A DNA stretch of 16,721 bases from an uncultured Bacteroidota bacterium. Its GTDB lineage: Bacteria > Bacteroidota > Bacteroidia > Flavobacteriales > Flavobacteriaceae. The position numbers were made by a program, and so were the translations under genes. The notes under the pieces were generated by a model. That model did not search any database, was not told where the DNA came from, and worked only from the letters and a program-made list of their open reading frames with translations. Positions within the stretch are counted from its first letter, which is position 1. Each line of letters starts with the position of its first letter. The stretch is taken from NCBI GenBank assembly GCA_903888655.1, contig CAISUR010000130.1, forward strand, positions 1-16,721, written 5' to 3'. Below are positions 7,393 through 13,949 of this stretch, in pieces.

Positions 7393-7716
7393 ATGATTTT
7401 ATACAATGTAACCATAAATATTCACGAAAGCGTTCATAATCAATGGATGAATTGGATGCAAACCAAACACATCAACGATGTTTTAGCAACAGGCAAATTT
7501 ACTTCAGCTAGAATGGTAAAAGTTTTGGTTGAAGAAGAAATGGGTGGGACAACTTATGCCATACAATACACTACTGATAGCAAAGAAACTTTGCAACGTT
7601 ATTACGATGAAGATGCCCCAAGATTAAGAGAAGAAGGAGCACGCCTTTTTGGAGATAAAATGCTAGCTTTTAGAACCGAACTGGAATTTGTTTCAGAATT
7701 TTTTCAGACAAATTAA
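7393..7716 (+). CDS. DUF4286 family protein
   Basis: This small protein of 107 residues matches, by its opening MILYNVTINI, the pattern HxxWxxWM (residues 16-21 region) and the closing FRTELEFVSEF, the family known as DUF4286, which is conserved in Bacteroidota. It has no signal peptide or membrane segment and appears cytoplasmic. Its fold pattern of alternating short strands and helices suggests a ferredoxin-like domain such as an ABM or dimeric alpha-beta barrel, but this is inference. Its function is unknown. It lies 65 nt upstream of rsmA and probably shares a transcript with rsmA and mgtE; a repeat element separates it from each neighbour. Confidence 0.85.
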   Translation: MILYNVTINIHESVHNQWMNWMQTKHINDVLATGKFTSARMVKVLVEEEMGGTTYAIQYTTDSKETLQRYYDEDAPRLREEGARLFGDKMLAFRTELEFVSEFFQTN

Positions 7717-7728
7717 AACCAAAAACTG

Positions 7729-7752
7729 CTTTGCGCCTTTGCGTCTTTGCGA
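7729..7752 (+). repeat. CTTTGCGN triplet repeat before rsmA
   Basis: Three adjacent 8-bp units read CTTTGCGC (7729-7736), CTTTGCGT (7737-7744) and CTTTGCGA (7745-7752). They differ only at the last base. The element fills much of the 65-nt gap between DUF4286 and rsmA and differs from the surrounding DNA in composition. Sequences of this kind recur between genes in many Bacteroidota, as I recall. It contains in-frame TTG codons that make rsmA look 17 codons longer than it is. Confidence 0.75.
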
Positions 7753-7781
7753 GAAAAACTATCGCCTTCGTGGCAATCAAC

Positions 7782-8561
7782 ATGGAAAAAGTAAAAGCCA
7801 AAAAACACCTCGGACAACATTTCCTTAAAGATGAATCTATCGCTAAAGCAATAGCCGACACGCTGAATCTTGAAGGATATAACGATATACTAGAAATTGG
7901 ACCAGGAATGGGAGTTTTGACGAAATATTTGTTAGAAAAACCGGTTAATACTTACGTTATTGAAATCGATACCGAATCGGTTACCTATTTGGGAGAGAAT
8001 TTTCCGAAATTGAACGATAAAATTATTTCTAAAGATTTTTTAAGATACAACATCAATGACACTTTTCAGGGAAAACAATTTGCCATTATTGGAAATTTCC
8101 CTTACAACATTTCCACACAAATTGTTTTTAGAGCATTAGAATATCGTAATCAAGTTCCAGAATTTGCAGGTATGTTTCAAAAAGAAGTTGCCGAGCGCAT
8201 TTGTTCCAAAAAAGGCAGTAAGGTTTATGGGATTTTATCGGTTTTAGCACAGGCTTTTTATGAAGTAGAATATTTGTTTACGGTTGATGAAACGGTTTTT
8301 ATTCCGCCACCAAAAGTAAAATCGGGCGTAATGCGCATGCGAAGAAAAGAAAATTATACGTTGCCTTGCAATGAAAAAATGCTCTATACCGTGGTGAAAA
8401 TGGCTTTTCAACAACGCAGAAAAACAATGCGCAATAGCTTAAAATCGCTAAATTTGTCTGATAATTTAAGAGAAGATAGTATCTTTGACCTCCGACCAGA
8501 GCAATTAACTGTAGAACAATTCATTGAACTTACCCAAAAAATAGAAGCCCATGCAGTTTAA
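7782..8561 (+). CDS. rsmA: 16S rRNA (adenine-N6,N6) dimethyltransferase RsmA/KsgA
   Basis: The 260-residue enzyme uses S-adenosylmethionine to dimethylate two adjacent adenines in helix 45 of 16S rRNA (A1518 and A1519 in E. coli numbering), a late step of small-subunit assembly; its loss gives kasugamycin resistance. The start KAKKHLGQHFL is typical. SAM-binding motif I is EIGPGMG at residues 38-44, the acidic ribose-binding region follows at VIEID, and the catalytic motif is NFPYNIST (residues 105-112). The C-terminal small domain carries FQQRRKTMRNSL. I use the ATG at 7782; the frame continues upstream to a TTG at 7731, but that part is translated repeat DNA. The stop codon overlaps the mgtE start by 11 nt, so the two are probably translationally coupled. 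Confidence 0.96.
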   Translation: MEKVKAKKHLGQHFLKDESIAKAIADTLNLEGYNDILEIGPGMGVLTKYLLEKPVNTYVIEIDTESVTYLGENFPKLNDKIISKDFLRYNINDTFQGKQFAIIGNFPYNISTQIVFRALEYRNQVPEFAGMFQKEVAERICSKKGSKVYGILSVLAQAFYEVEYLFTVDETVFIPPPKVKSGVMRMRRKENYTLPCNEKMLYTVVKMAFQQRRKTMRNSLKSLNLSDNLREDSIFDLRPEQLTVEQFIELTQKIEAHAV

Positions 8562-9945
8562 AATCAGCAAAGAGCTATTAAAACAAATAGAAGAGCTTGT
8601 ACAGCAAAAAAACGACCATCAATTGGAAGTTTTATTGAACGACTTGCACCATGCTGATATTGCTGAAATTTTAGAAGAATTAGATTTTGACGAAGCAACC
8701 TATATTTTTAAGGTTTTAGATAGTGATAAAACTGCCGAGGTTTTACTGGAAATAGACGAAGATTTACGAGAAAAAATCTTAAGCAGATTATCGCCCAAAG
8801 AAATTGCCGAAGAGTTAGATGAATTAGATACTAACGATGCTGCCGATATTATTGCGGAACTTTCTAAAGACCGTAAAGAAGAGGTAATTTCGGAACTTCA
8901 AGACGTAGAACATGCTAAAGATATTGTTGAGTTACTCCGTTATGACGAAGATACTGCTGGTGGAATTATGCACAAAGAGTTGGTTAAAGTCAATGAAAAT
9001 TGGAATGTACTGACTTGCGTTAAAGAAATGCGTATTCAAGCCGAAAACATATCTCGAGTTCATTCTATTTATGTAGTAGATGATGATGGAAGATTAAAAG
9101 GAAGGTTGTCTTTAAAAGATTTATTGACTACCTCTACTAGAACACCTATTAGTGATGTGTATATCCGAAAATTAAACTTTGTAAAAGTCGATGATGAAGA
9201 TGTAGAAGTGGCACGAATCATGCAAAAATATGATTTGGAAGCTATTCCTGTAGTTGATGAATTAGGAAGATTAGTAGGTAGAATTACTATTGATGACATT
9301 TTAGATGTAATCGAACAAAGAGACACCGAAGACATCCATAAATTTGGAGGTACCGAGGGATTGGATTTATCTTACACGAAAACTACCCTTTTTGAATTAG
9401 TACGAAAAAGAGCTACTTGGTTAATCATTCTGTTTTTAGGAGAAATGCTTACTGCTTCAGCCATGGGATATTTTAATGTTGAAATAGAAAAAGCAGTAGT
9501 TTTGACTTTGTTTTTACCTTTGATTATATCCAGTGGAGGAAATTCTGGTTCACAAGCGGCATCACTGATTATTCGTGCTATGGCACTGAAAGAATTGCAA
9601 CTATCTGATTGGTGGTATGTCATGAAAAAAGAAATTTTTTCGGGGTTACTCCTTGGAGCCATTTTAGGAGCCATTGGTTTTATTCGAATTATGATTTGGC
9701 AAAAAACAGGTATCTACGATTATGGAGTATATTGGATTTGGATTGCTTTGAGTGTTTCCTTTTCGTTAGTTGCTATCGTGCTGTGGGGAACCCTTTCAGG
9801 TTCGCTGATTCCTTTTGTATTGAGAAGAGTGGGTCTCGATCCGGCTACAGCATCAGCTCCTTTTGTCGCCACAATGGTAGATGTTACAGGGTTAATCATA
9901 TACTTCTCAATTTCAGCAATGTTGTTGACCGGGAAGATTTTGTAG
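8551..9945 (+). CDS. mgtE: Magnesium transporter MgtE
   Basis: The 464-residue protein is a Mg2+ channel/transporter of the inner membrane. It has the full MgtE plan: an N-terminal helical MgtE_N superhelix (about residues 1-130, with many acidic residues), two CBS domains (about 138-255), a plug helix, and a five-helix membrane domain (from about 285 to the end). The pore signature GGNSGSQ lies at 329-335, and the later DPATASAPF plus MVDVTGL form the conserved ion-binding region. In the family, Mg2+ bound between the N and CBS domains closes the channel. The start lies inside the end of rsmA with an 11-nt overlap. I see no Mg2+ riboswitch, as expected for a gene inside an operon. The stop codon region already holds the -33 box of the next gene. 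Confidence 0.96.
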   Translation: MQFKISKELLKQIEELVQQKNDHQLEVLLNDLHHADIAEILEELDFDEATYIFKVLDSDKTAEVLLEIDEDLREKILSRLSPKEIAEELDELDTNDAADIIAELSKDRKEEVISELQDVEHAKDIVELLRYDEDTAGGIMHKELVKVNENWNVLTCVKEMRIQAENISRVHSIYVVDDDGRLKGRLSLKDLLTTSTRTPISDVYIRKLNFVKVDDEDVEVARIMQKYDLEAIPVVDELGRLVGRITIDDILDVIEQRDTEDIHKFGGTEGLDLSYTKTTLFELVRKRATWLIILFLGEMLTASAMGYFNVEIEKAVVLTLFLPLIISSGGNSGSQAASLIIRAMALKELQLSDWWYVMKKEIFSGLLLGAILGAIGFIRIMIWQKTGIYDYGVYWIWIALSVSFSLVAIVLWGTLSGSLIPFVLRRVGLDPATASAPFVATMVDVTGLIIYFSISAMLLTGKIL

Positions 9946-9966
9946 TTTTAAAATGCTTTACTTTTG
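9939..9966 (+). promoter_or_regulatory. Promoter of the D-2-hydroxyacid dehydrogenase gene
   Basis: TTTG (9939-9942) is followed after 16 nt by TACTTTTG (9959-9966), an exact TAnnTTTG. Transcription would begin near 9973, about 32 nt before the ATG at 10005. The TTTG overlaps the last codons of mgtE, so the dehydrogenase can be expressed separately from the rsmA-mgtE transcript. Confidence 0.55.
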
Positions 9967-10004
9967 AAACTTTATAAAATTGGTTATCATAAACAAGATA
10001 TTTT

Positions 10005-11006
10005 ATGAACTGCAAACCTGCCACTATAAAAATCCTCCACATCGATAGCAATCATCCTTTATTGTGGGAACAGCTAGCACAAGTTGGTTTTCAAAATGAG
10101 GAAGATTTTACCTCAACTAAAGAAGAAATCGAAGCTAAAATTCATAATTATAATGGAATAGTCATTCGTTCCCGATTCAAAATTGATAAAACTTTTTTAG
10201 ATAAAGCAACAAATCTTCAATTCATTGCTCGTGTAGGTGCCGGACTGGAAAGCATCGATTGCGATTATGCTATTGAAAAAGGAGTTCATTTAATTGCAGC
10301 ACCCGAAGGAAACCGTAATGCTGTCGGCGAACATGCACTCGGAATGTTGCTTTCGCTGATGAACAAGTTAAATCGAGCTGATCGATTGGTTCGAGCAGGG
10401 AAATGGCTCCGGGAGGGCAATCGCGGATTTGAATTAGAGCACAAAACCATCGGAATTATTGGTTATGGCAACATGGGGAAATCATTTGCTAAAAAACTTC
10501 GTGGGTTTGATGTTGCTGTGTTATGTTATGACATACTAGACAATGTGGGAGATGAAAACGCCAAACAGGTTTCACTTCATGAACTTCAGCAAAAAGCCGA
10601 TGTTTTGAGTTTGCATATTCCTTGGACTCCAGAGACAGATAAAATGGTAAATGCCGATTTTATTAATGCTTTTGCAAAACCTTTTTGGTTTATCAATACG
10701 TCACGTGGTAAAAATGTCGTCACAAACGATTTGGTAACTGGTTTACAATCAGGAAGAATTTTAGGCGCGGGACTGGATGTGTTAGAATATGAAAAATTAT
10801 CTTTCGAAAATCTTTTTGTGTCATCCCGAGCATATCATCCCGAGCGAAGTCGAGGGACGAGGGACGAAAAACCTGCCGCTTTTCAATATCTATTAAATGC
10901 CGAGAATGTTTTATTAACACCACACATTGCTGGATGGACTTATGAAAGTCACGAAAAATTGGCCCAAATTATTGTAGATAAAATCGTTGATTTTTATAAA
11001 AAATAA
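10005..11006 (+). CDS. D-2-hydroxyacid dehydrogenase (phosphoglycerate dehydrogenase-like) with repeat-derived insertion
   Basis: The 333-residue protein is an NAD-dependent D-2-hydroxyacid dehydrogenase, related to SerA, which oxidises 3-phosphoglycerate in serine synthesis. The Rossmann motif GIIGYGNMG is at 150-158. The catalytic Arg-Glu-His set is visible as R234 in NTSRG, the Glu in DVLEYE (261 or 263) and H307 in TPHIAGW. It has only the catalytic core, without the C-terminal ACT domain of long SerA forms, so the exact substrate is uncertain. Residues about 272-286 (SSRAYHPERSRGTR and its flank) are unlike the rest and are encoded by a short hairpin repeat at 10818-10863 that keeps the reading frame. 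Removing them would leave a normal junction, ENLF to DEKPAAF. The insertion is in a loop between the catalytic Glu and His, so activity may persist. I choose the ATG at 10005, which follows a good promoter. Confidence 0.88.
   Translation: MNCKPATIKILHIDSNHPLLWEQLAQVGFQNEEDFTSTKEEIEAKIHNYNGIVIRSRFKIDKTFLDKATNLQFIARVGAGLESIDCDYAIEKGVHLIAAPEGNRNAVGEHALGMLLSLMNKLNRADRLVRAGKWLREGNRGFELEHKTIGIIGYGNMGKSFAKKLRGFDVAVLCYDILDNVGDENAKQVSLHELQQKADVLSLHIPWTPETDKMVNADFINAFAKPFWFINTSRGKNVVTNDLVTGLQSGRILGAGLDVLEYEKLSFENLFVSSRAYHPERSRGTRDEKPAAFQYLLNAENVLLTPHIAGWTYESHEKLAQIIVDKIVDFYKK
10818..10866 (+). repeat. REP-like hairpin repeat inserted in frame in a coding sequence
   Basis: The full copy has arms TCCC (10838-10841) and GGGA (10854-10857), an inner GA/TC pair, loop GCGAAG (10844-10849) and a GA bulge (10852-10853). 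It has exactly the geometry of the intergenic copy at 7337-7356. The left arm TCATCCCGAGC is present twice (10821-10831 and 10835-10845), and the right side repeats CGAGGGA (10851-10857 and 10858-10864). It is G+C-rich against its neighbours and encodes the unusual segment SSRAYHPERSRGTRD. The ends of the insertion are estimated from the reading of the protein, not from a comparison with an empty site. Confidence 0.75.
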
Positions 11007-11106
11007 AATTATCAGCAACTTTATTAATAAATAATCGACTAATAAGTATTTTTTTATATTTTAGACCATTCAAAACAAAAACTAATATAACCAAAAACAA
11101 AATTTT

Positions 11107-11445
11107 ATGGATGCAGCAAAAGTCGATATGTTTATGATGATGAACTCAAAATATTTTGAGAGCTATCATTTAGTGTCAATCAGAGAAAGATTAGAAAATC
11201 TTGATGAATCTAAATCGAATTTAATTCACAGTATGCAATTTAAAGATCCAACAACAGCATTGATTATTTCAATTTTTGGAGGAAATTTAGGAATAGACCG
11301 ATTCTATATTGGAGACACTGGAATGGGAATTGGTAAATTACTAACCTGTGGTGGTTTGTATATTTGGACTATTGTAGATTGGTTCTTAATTATGGGTGCT
11401 ACTCGTGAAAAAAACATGCAAATTTTTCAAAATTCGCTATACTAA
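11107..11445 (+). CDS. TM2 domain-containing small membrane protein
   Basis: This 112-residue protein has a soluble, charged N-terminal part (about 1-45) and a TM2 domain. The first hydrophobic helix is TTALIISIFGGNLG (about 49-62), followed by the typical DRFYIGDTGMGIGKL turn, then a second helix ending in IWTIVDWFLIMG (about 83-97). TM2 domains are short two-helix hairpins of unknown biochemical function. This is the first gene of a compact operon; the next start codon lies 3 nt after its stop. Upstream I see only an imperfect promoter box (TATTTTAG, 11057-11064). The likely location is the inner membrane. Confidence 0.88.
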   Translation: MDAAKVDMFMMMNSKYFESYHLVSIRERLENLDESKSNLIHSMQFKDPTTALIISIFGGNLGIDRFYIGDTGMGIGKLLTCGGLYIWTIVDWFLIMGATREKNMQIFQNSLY

Positions 11446-11448
11446 TTA

Positions 11449-11853
11449 ATGTCTAAAAACAAGTTATATTCTATTGCATTATTGGCTTGTCTACTGGGTT
11501 TAGTTTATCTTTTTTATAGCTTACATTTTTCCGAAAGCACTCATTTTAAGTTATGTATTTTCAAAGATTTAACAGGTTATCCCTGTCCTTCTTGTGGTAC
11601 AACTCGAGCCATTCACTTATTTTTAAAAGGTAGTATTTTGGCATCATTTTTAATGAATCCTTTCGGAATACTTGTTGCTACAATTATGATTGTTATTCCA
11701 ATTTGGATACTGTATGATTTAGTTACTAAAAAAGAAACATTTTTAATCAATTACAAAAAAACAGAACATATCATAAATAGAAAATGGATTGCTTTTTTAT
11801 TGATTGTTTTAGTCGTTCTCAATTGGATTTGGAATATTAAAAAAGGATTATGA
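11449..11853 (+). CDS. DUF2752 family membrane protein
   Basis: This 134-residue protein carries the hallmark of DUF2752: YPCPSCGTTRA at residues 44-54, with cysteines C46 and C49, placed after the first membrane helix (about 8-26). Further hydrophobic segments cover about 63-90 and 112-128, the last one ending in LNWIW. The paired cysteines could bind a metal or form a disulfide, which is an inference. The family has no assigned function. The gene lies 3 nt after the TM2 gene and its TGA overlaps the next ATG as ATGA, so all are probably translated together. Confidence 0.88.
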   Translation: MSKNKLYSIALLACLLGLVYLFYSLHFSESTHFKLCIFKDLTGYPCPSCGTTRAIHLFLKGSILASFLMNPFGILVATIMIVIPIWILYDLVTKKETFLINYKKTEHIINRKWIAFLLIVLVVLNWIWNIKKGL

Positions 11854-12290
11854 TACAAGAATTAGCTTTTGCTTACAAACCTTCAGAACATGAAGCTGAA
11901 AGAGCTTCCAATAGTTATTTAATGTCTCTTGTGGCTCTTGTTGCAGGATTACCCTTGCCGATTATAAATTTAATTGCAACCTTCTTTTTCTATATTGCGA
12001 ATAGAAAAGGAACATATTTTGTTCGCTGGCATTGCATCCAAGCACTGCTCTCTCAAGCAACTTTACTCTGCATGAACAGTTGTGGATTTTGGTGGACCAT
12101 TTCAATTGTTTTTGGAGATGAACATGCAAGCAATCGTTATTTTGCCTACATGATTACTGCCTTTTGTTTTAATCTTTTAGAATTTATTACCACCATTTAT
12201 AGCGCGGTGCAAACGCGAAAAGGGAAACATGTAGAACAATGGTTTTTTGGAAATTTGACTAACCTAATATGCCGACCAAATGATAAATAA
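11850..12290 (+). CDS. DUF4870-like multi-pass membrane protein
   Basis: This 146-residue protein has about three hydrophobic segments: roughly 24-50, 65-92 and 100-121. The region ending in FFFYIANRKGTYFVRWHCIQALLSQ resembles DUF4870/Tic20-like proteins, in which a polar turn after helix 1 leads to a conserved hxxxALxxQ helix. The resemblance is partial, so the family call is tentative. It overlaps the DUF2752 gene by 4 nt and the M48 protease gene by 11 nt, which marks it as an integral member of this operon. No catalytic motif is visible. It may form a membrane complex with its neighbours. Confidence 0.68.
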   Translation: MIQELAFAYKPSEHEAERASNSYLMSLVALVAGLPLPIINLIATFFFYIANRKGTYFVRWHCIQALLSQATLLCMNSCGFWWTISIVFGDEHASNRYFAYMITAFCFNLLEFITTIYSAVQTRKGKHVEQWFFGNLTNLICRPNDK

Positions 12291-13092
12291 AACAATTTTT
12301 CAAGGATTAATAATTGCTATTGCATTTTTTGGGATTTGGTTGGGATTATCGCGTATCGATTTTGTCAAATTTCTAGAAATTAAAAAACATACGGCTTCTA
12401 CAGAGCATAAAATTGGCGATATTATTTGGAATCAAATCCACGATTCAGAAAAAGTAATCACCAATGATTCTATTGTAAAAACATTAGATAAATTAATTGA
12501 ACCTATTTGCAAAGCCAATCATATTGAACGTGATTCCTTGAAAATTCATATTATACAAAAAGACGAAATCAATGCCTTCGCTTTGCCTAATAATCATTTA
12601 GTAGTTTACACAGGGCTGATGAAGGATTGTCAAAAGCAAGAAGCCTTACAAGGAGTTTTGGGACATGAAATTGCCCATATTGAAAACAATCACGTAATGA
12701 AAAAACTATCTAAAGAAGTCGGTTTATCAGTACTACTAACTGCAACCGCTGGAGATAAAGGAGGTGCTATTCTTAAAAAGATATTTAAGACCTTATCTTC
12801 AACAGCTTATGATAGAACGCTTGAAAAAGATGCGGATATGCAAAGCGTAAAATACTTATTAAAAGCCGATATTAACCCCGAACCAATGGCAGATTTTATG
12901 TATGTTATGGCTCAAGAACAAAAAACTCCTCAAGCATTGTCGTGGATTTCTACGCATCCTGAATGTGAAGAACGAGCTAAATACATACTAGATTATTTAA
13001 AAGGGAAAAAGCTTAAAAAAAAACAAACTTTAACCCAAAAAGAATGGGAAAACTATAAAAGACAAATTAAAAGTACTATAGTCAAAGAGTAA
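12280..13092 (+). CDS. M48 family metallopeptidase, membrane-anchored
   Basis: The 270-residue protein is a zinc protease of family M48, related to the periplasmic quality-control protease BepA and to Oma1/HtpX. An uncleaved or cleaved N-terminal hydrophobic segment (about 4-22) puts the rest in the periplasm. The zinc motif HEIAH is at 129-133 (catalytic Glu130). The third ligand is probably E182 in LEKDAD, with D186 conserved after it, and the family's late motif is STHPECEERAKYI. Unlike BepA, it has no C-terminal TPR domain, only a short basic tail. It is the last gene of the TM2-DUF2752-DUF4870-like operon and overlaps the previous gene by 11 nt. Its substrates are unknown; membrane or envelope proteins are likely given the context. 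Confidence 0.9.
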   Translation: MINKTIFQGLIIAIAFFGIWLGLSRIDFVKFLEIKKHTASTEHKIGDIIWNQIHDSEKVITNDSIVKTLDKLIEPICKANHIERDSLKIHIIQKDEINAFALPNNHLVVYTGLMKDCQKQEALQGVLGHEIAHIENNHVMKKLSKEVGLSVLLTATAGDKGGAILKKIFKTLSSTAYDRTLEKDADMQSVKYLLKADINPEPMADFMYVMAQEQKTPQALSWISTHPECEERAKYILDYLKGKKLKKKQTLTQKEWENYKRQIKSTIVKE

Positions 13093-13176
13093 TTGTAATC
13101 CAAAGTCAACAAATTTATTTCGATAATTTTATGATTCTCTATTTGAAAAACTATTTAGTGTAAGAAATAAGTAAAA

Positions 13177-13210
13177 TTGACATTCAATACTCATAATTTT
13201 TATACTTTTG
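13177..13210 (+). promoter_or_regulatory. Promoter of the OmpH-like lipoprotein gene
   Basis: TTG (13177-13179) is followed after 23 nt by TACTTTTG (13203-13210), an exact TAnnTTTG. The spacing is at the long end of the reported range. Transcription would start near 13217, about 20 nt before the ATG at 13238. The final TTG of the box is in frame with the gene and can be mistaken for its start codon. Confidence 0.55.
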
Positions 13211-13237
13211 GCGGATAGAAAAATTAACAACTTAAAA

Positions 13238-13816
13238 ATGAAAAAAATCATAGTATGTGTTGCAATGGCGGTTGCAATGGTTTCTTGTAACAAAACCACC
13301 GAAGCTAAAAATTTTAAAACTGCTTATATTGATACTAATAAATTATTAGAACAATCTACAGAAGCAAAAGATATTAAAGCAAAATATGAAGCTATTGCTG
13401 ATGAAAAAGGAGGCAAATTGAAAACCGAAGTCGAAAAGTTAGACGCAGAGAAAAAAGGGTTTCAGGCGAATGCTCAAAAAAATGGTCAAGCTTGGGCGCA
13501 ACAAAAATATGGTGAATTGCAACAAAGAGAGCAACAATTACAGTATGCTCAACAATCCATTGCTCAAGATATTCAAGGAAAGCATGGTGTAGAAATGGAT
13601 TCGGTTGTTTCTAAATACAGAAAGATTTTTAAACAATATGGTAAAGATAAAGGCTATGATTATATTTATGGAACTGGTGAAGCAGCCACTGTTTTATATG
13701 CAAAAGATTCGTATGATATTACCAAAGAAATTATCAAATTGGTAAATGATAAATATAAATCGGGCGACAAAAAAGAAGAAAAACCAGCAACCAAAAAAGA
13801 AGAAAAGAAAAAATAA
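13238..13816 (+). CDS. OmpH/Skp-like chaperone, predicted lipoprotein
   Basis: The 192-residue protein has the OmpH (Skp) pattern: a short strand region (FKTAYIDTNKLLEQS), a long charged helical arm (about residues 45-120, rich in Lys, Glu and Gln), and the closing strand region YDYIYGTGEAATVLYAKDSYDIT. Skp proteins hold unfolded outer-membrane proteins in the periplasm. The N-terminus MKKIIVCVAMAVAMVSC ends in a lipobox-like MVSC with Cys17, so this copy is probably a lipid-anchored form; Met at -3 is less usual. The residues after the Cys do not show a clear surface-export signal, so it probably faces the periplasm. The extreme C-terminus is a Lys/Glu tail. I use the ATG at 13238, because the upstream TTG at 13208 is part of the promoter. 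No bamA is adjacent. Confidence 0.88.
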   Translation: MKKIIVCVAMAVAMVSCNKTTEAKNFKTAYIDTNKLLEQSTEAKDIKAKYEAIADEKGGKLKTEVEKLDAEKKGFQANAQKNGQAWAQQKYGELQQREQQLQYAQQSIAQDIQGKHGVEMDSVVSKYRKIFKQYGKDKGYDYIYGTGEAATVLYAKDSYDITKEIIKLVNDKYKSGDKKEEKPATKKEEKKK

Positions 13817-13841
13817 TCTGTTTCAATCTTTTGACATTATC

Positions 13842-13889
13842 AAATTCCAAACTCCAATAGTTTATACTTTCGGAATTTGGAATTTTTTT
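13842..13889 (+). terminator. Terminator of the OmpH-like gene
   Basis: The arms 13842-13855 and 13872-13885 pair over 14 positions with a single C/A mismatch (13852/13875), around a 16-nt loop. The right arm runs straight into a T-run (13883-13889). It lies 25 nt after the stop codon and before the helicase promoter. Confidence 0.75.
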
Positions 13890-13922
13890 ATGGGTTTTCT
13901 TTTATATTGATTTACAAACTTT

Positions 13923-13930
13923 TATATTTG
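13923..13930 (+). promoter_or_regulatory. Helicase gene promoter -7 box
   Basis: TATATTTG matches TAnnTTTG exactly and lies 19 nt before the helicase ATG at 13950. The nearest upstream TTG (13907-13909) is only 13 nt away, so the -33 box is uncertain. Confidence 0.45.
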
Positions 13931-13949
13931 CTTTTTAAATTATACGCCC

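Noticed and set aside
7731..7781. Seventeen-residue extension of rsmA
   Set aside because: It is translated repeat DNA (CTTTGCGN units) with a TTG start; the family begins close to KAKKHLGQHF.
8470..8550. Mg2+ riboswitch before mgtE
   Set aside because: The region is coding sequence of rsmA and mgtE starts within it; no leader exists.
10818..10866. Frameshift or pseudogene in the dehydrogenase gene
   Set aside because: The odd segment keeps the frame, and all catalytic motifs lie in one continuous reading frame.
13208..13237. Ten-residue extension of the OmpH-like protein
   Set aside because: It starts in the TACTTTTG box and would bury the signal sequence and lipobox.
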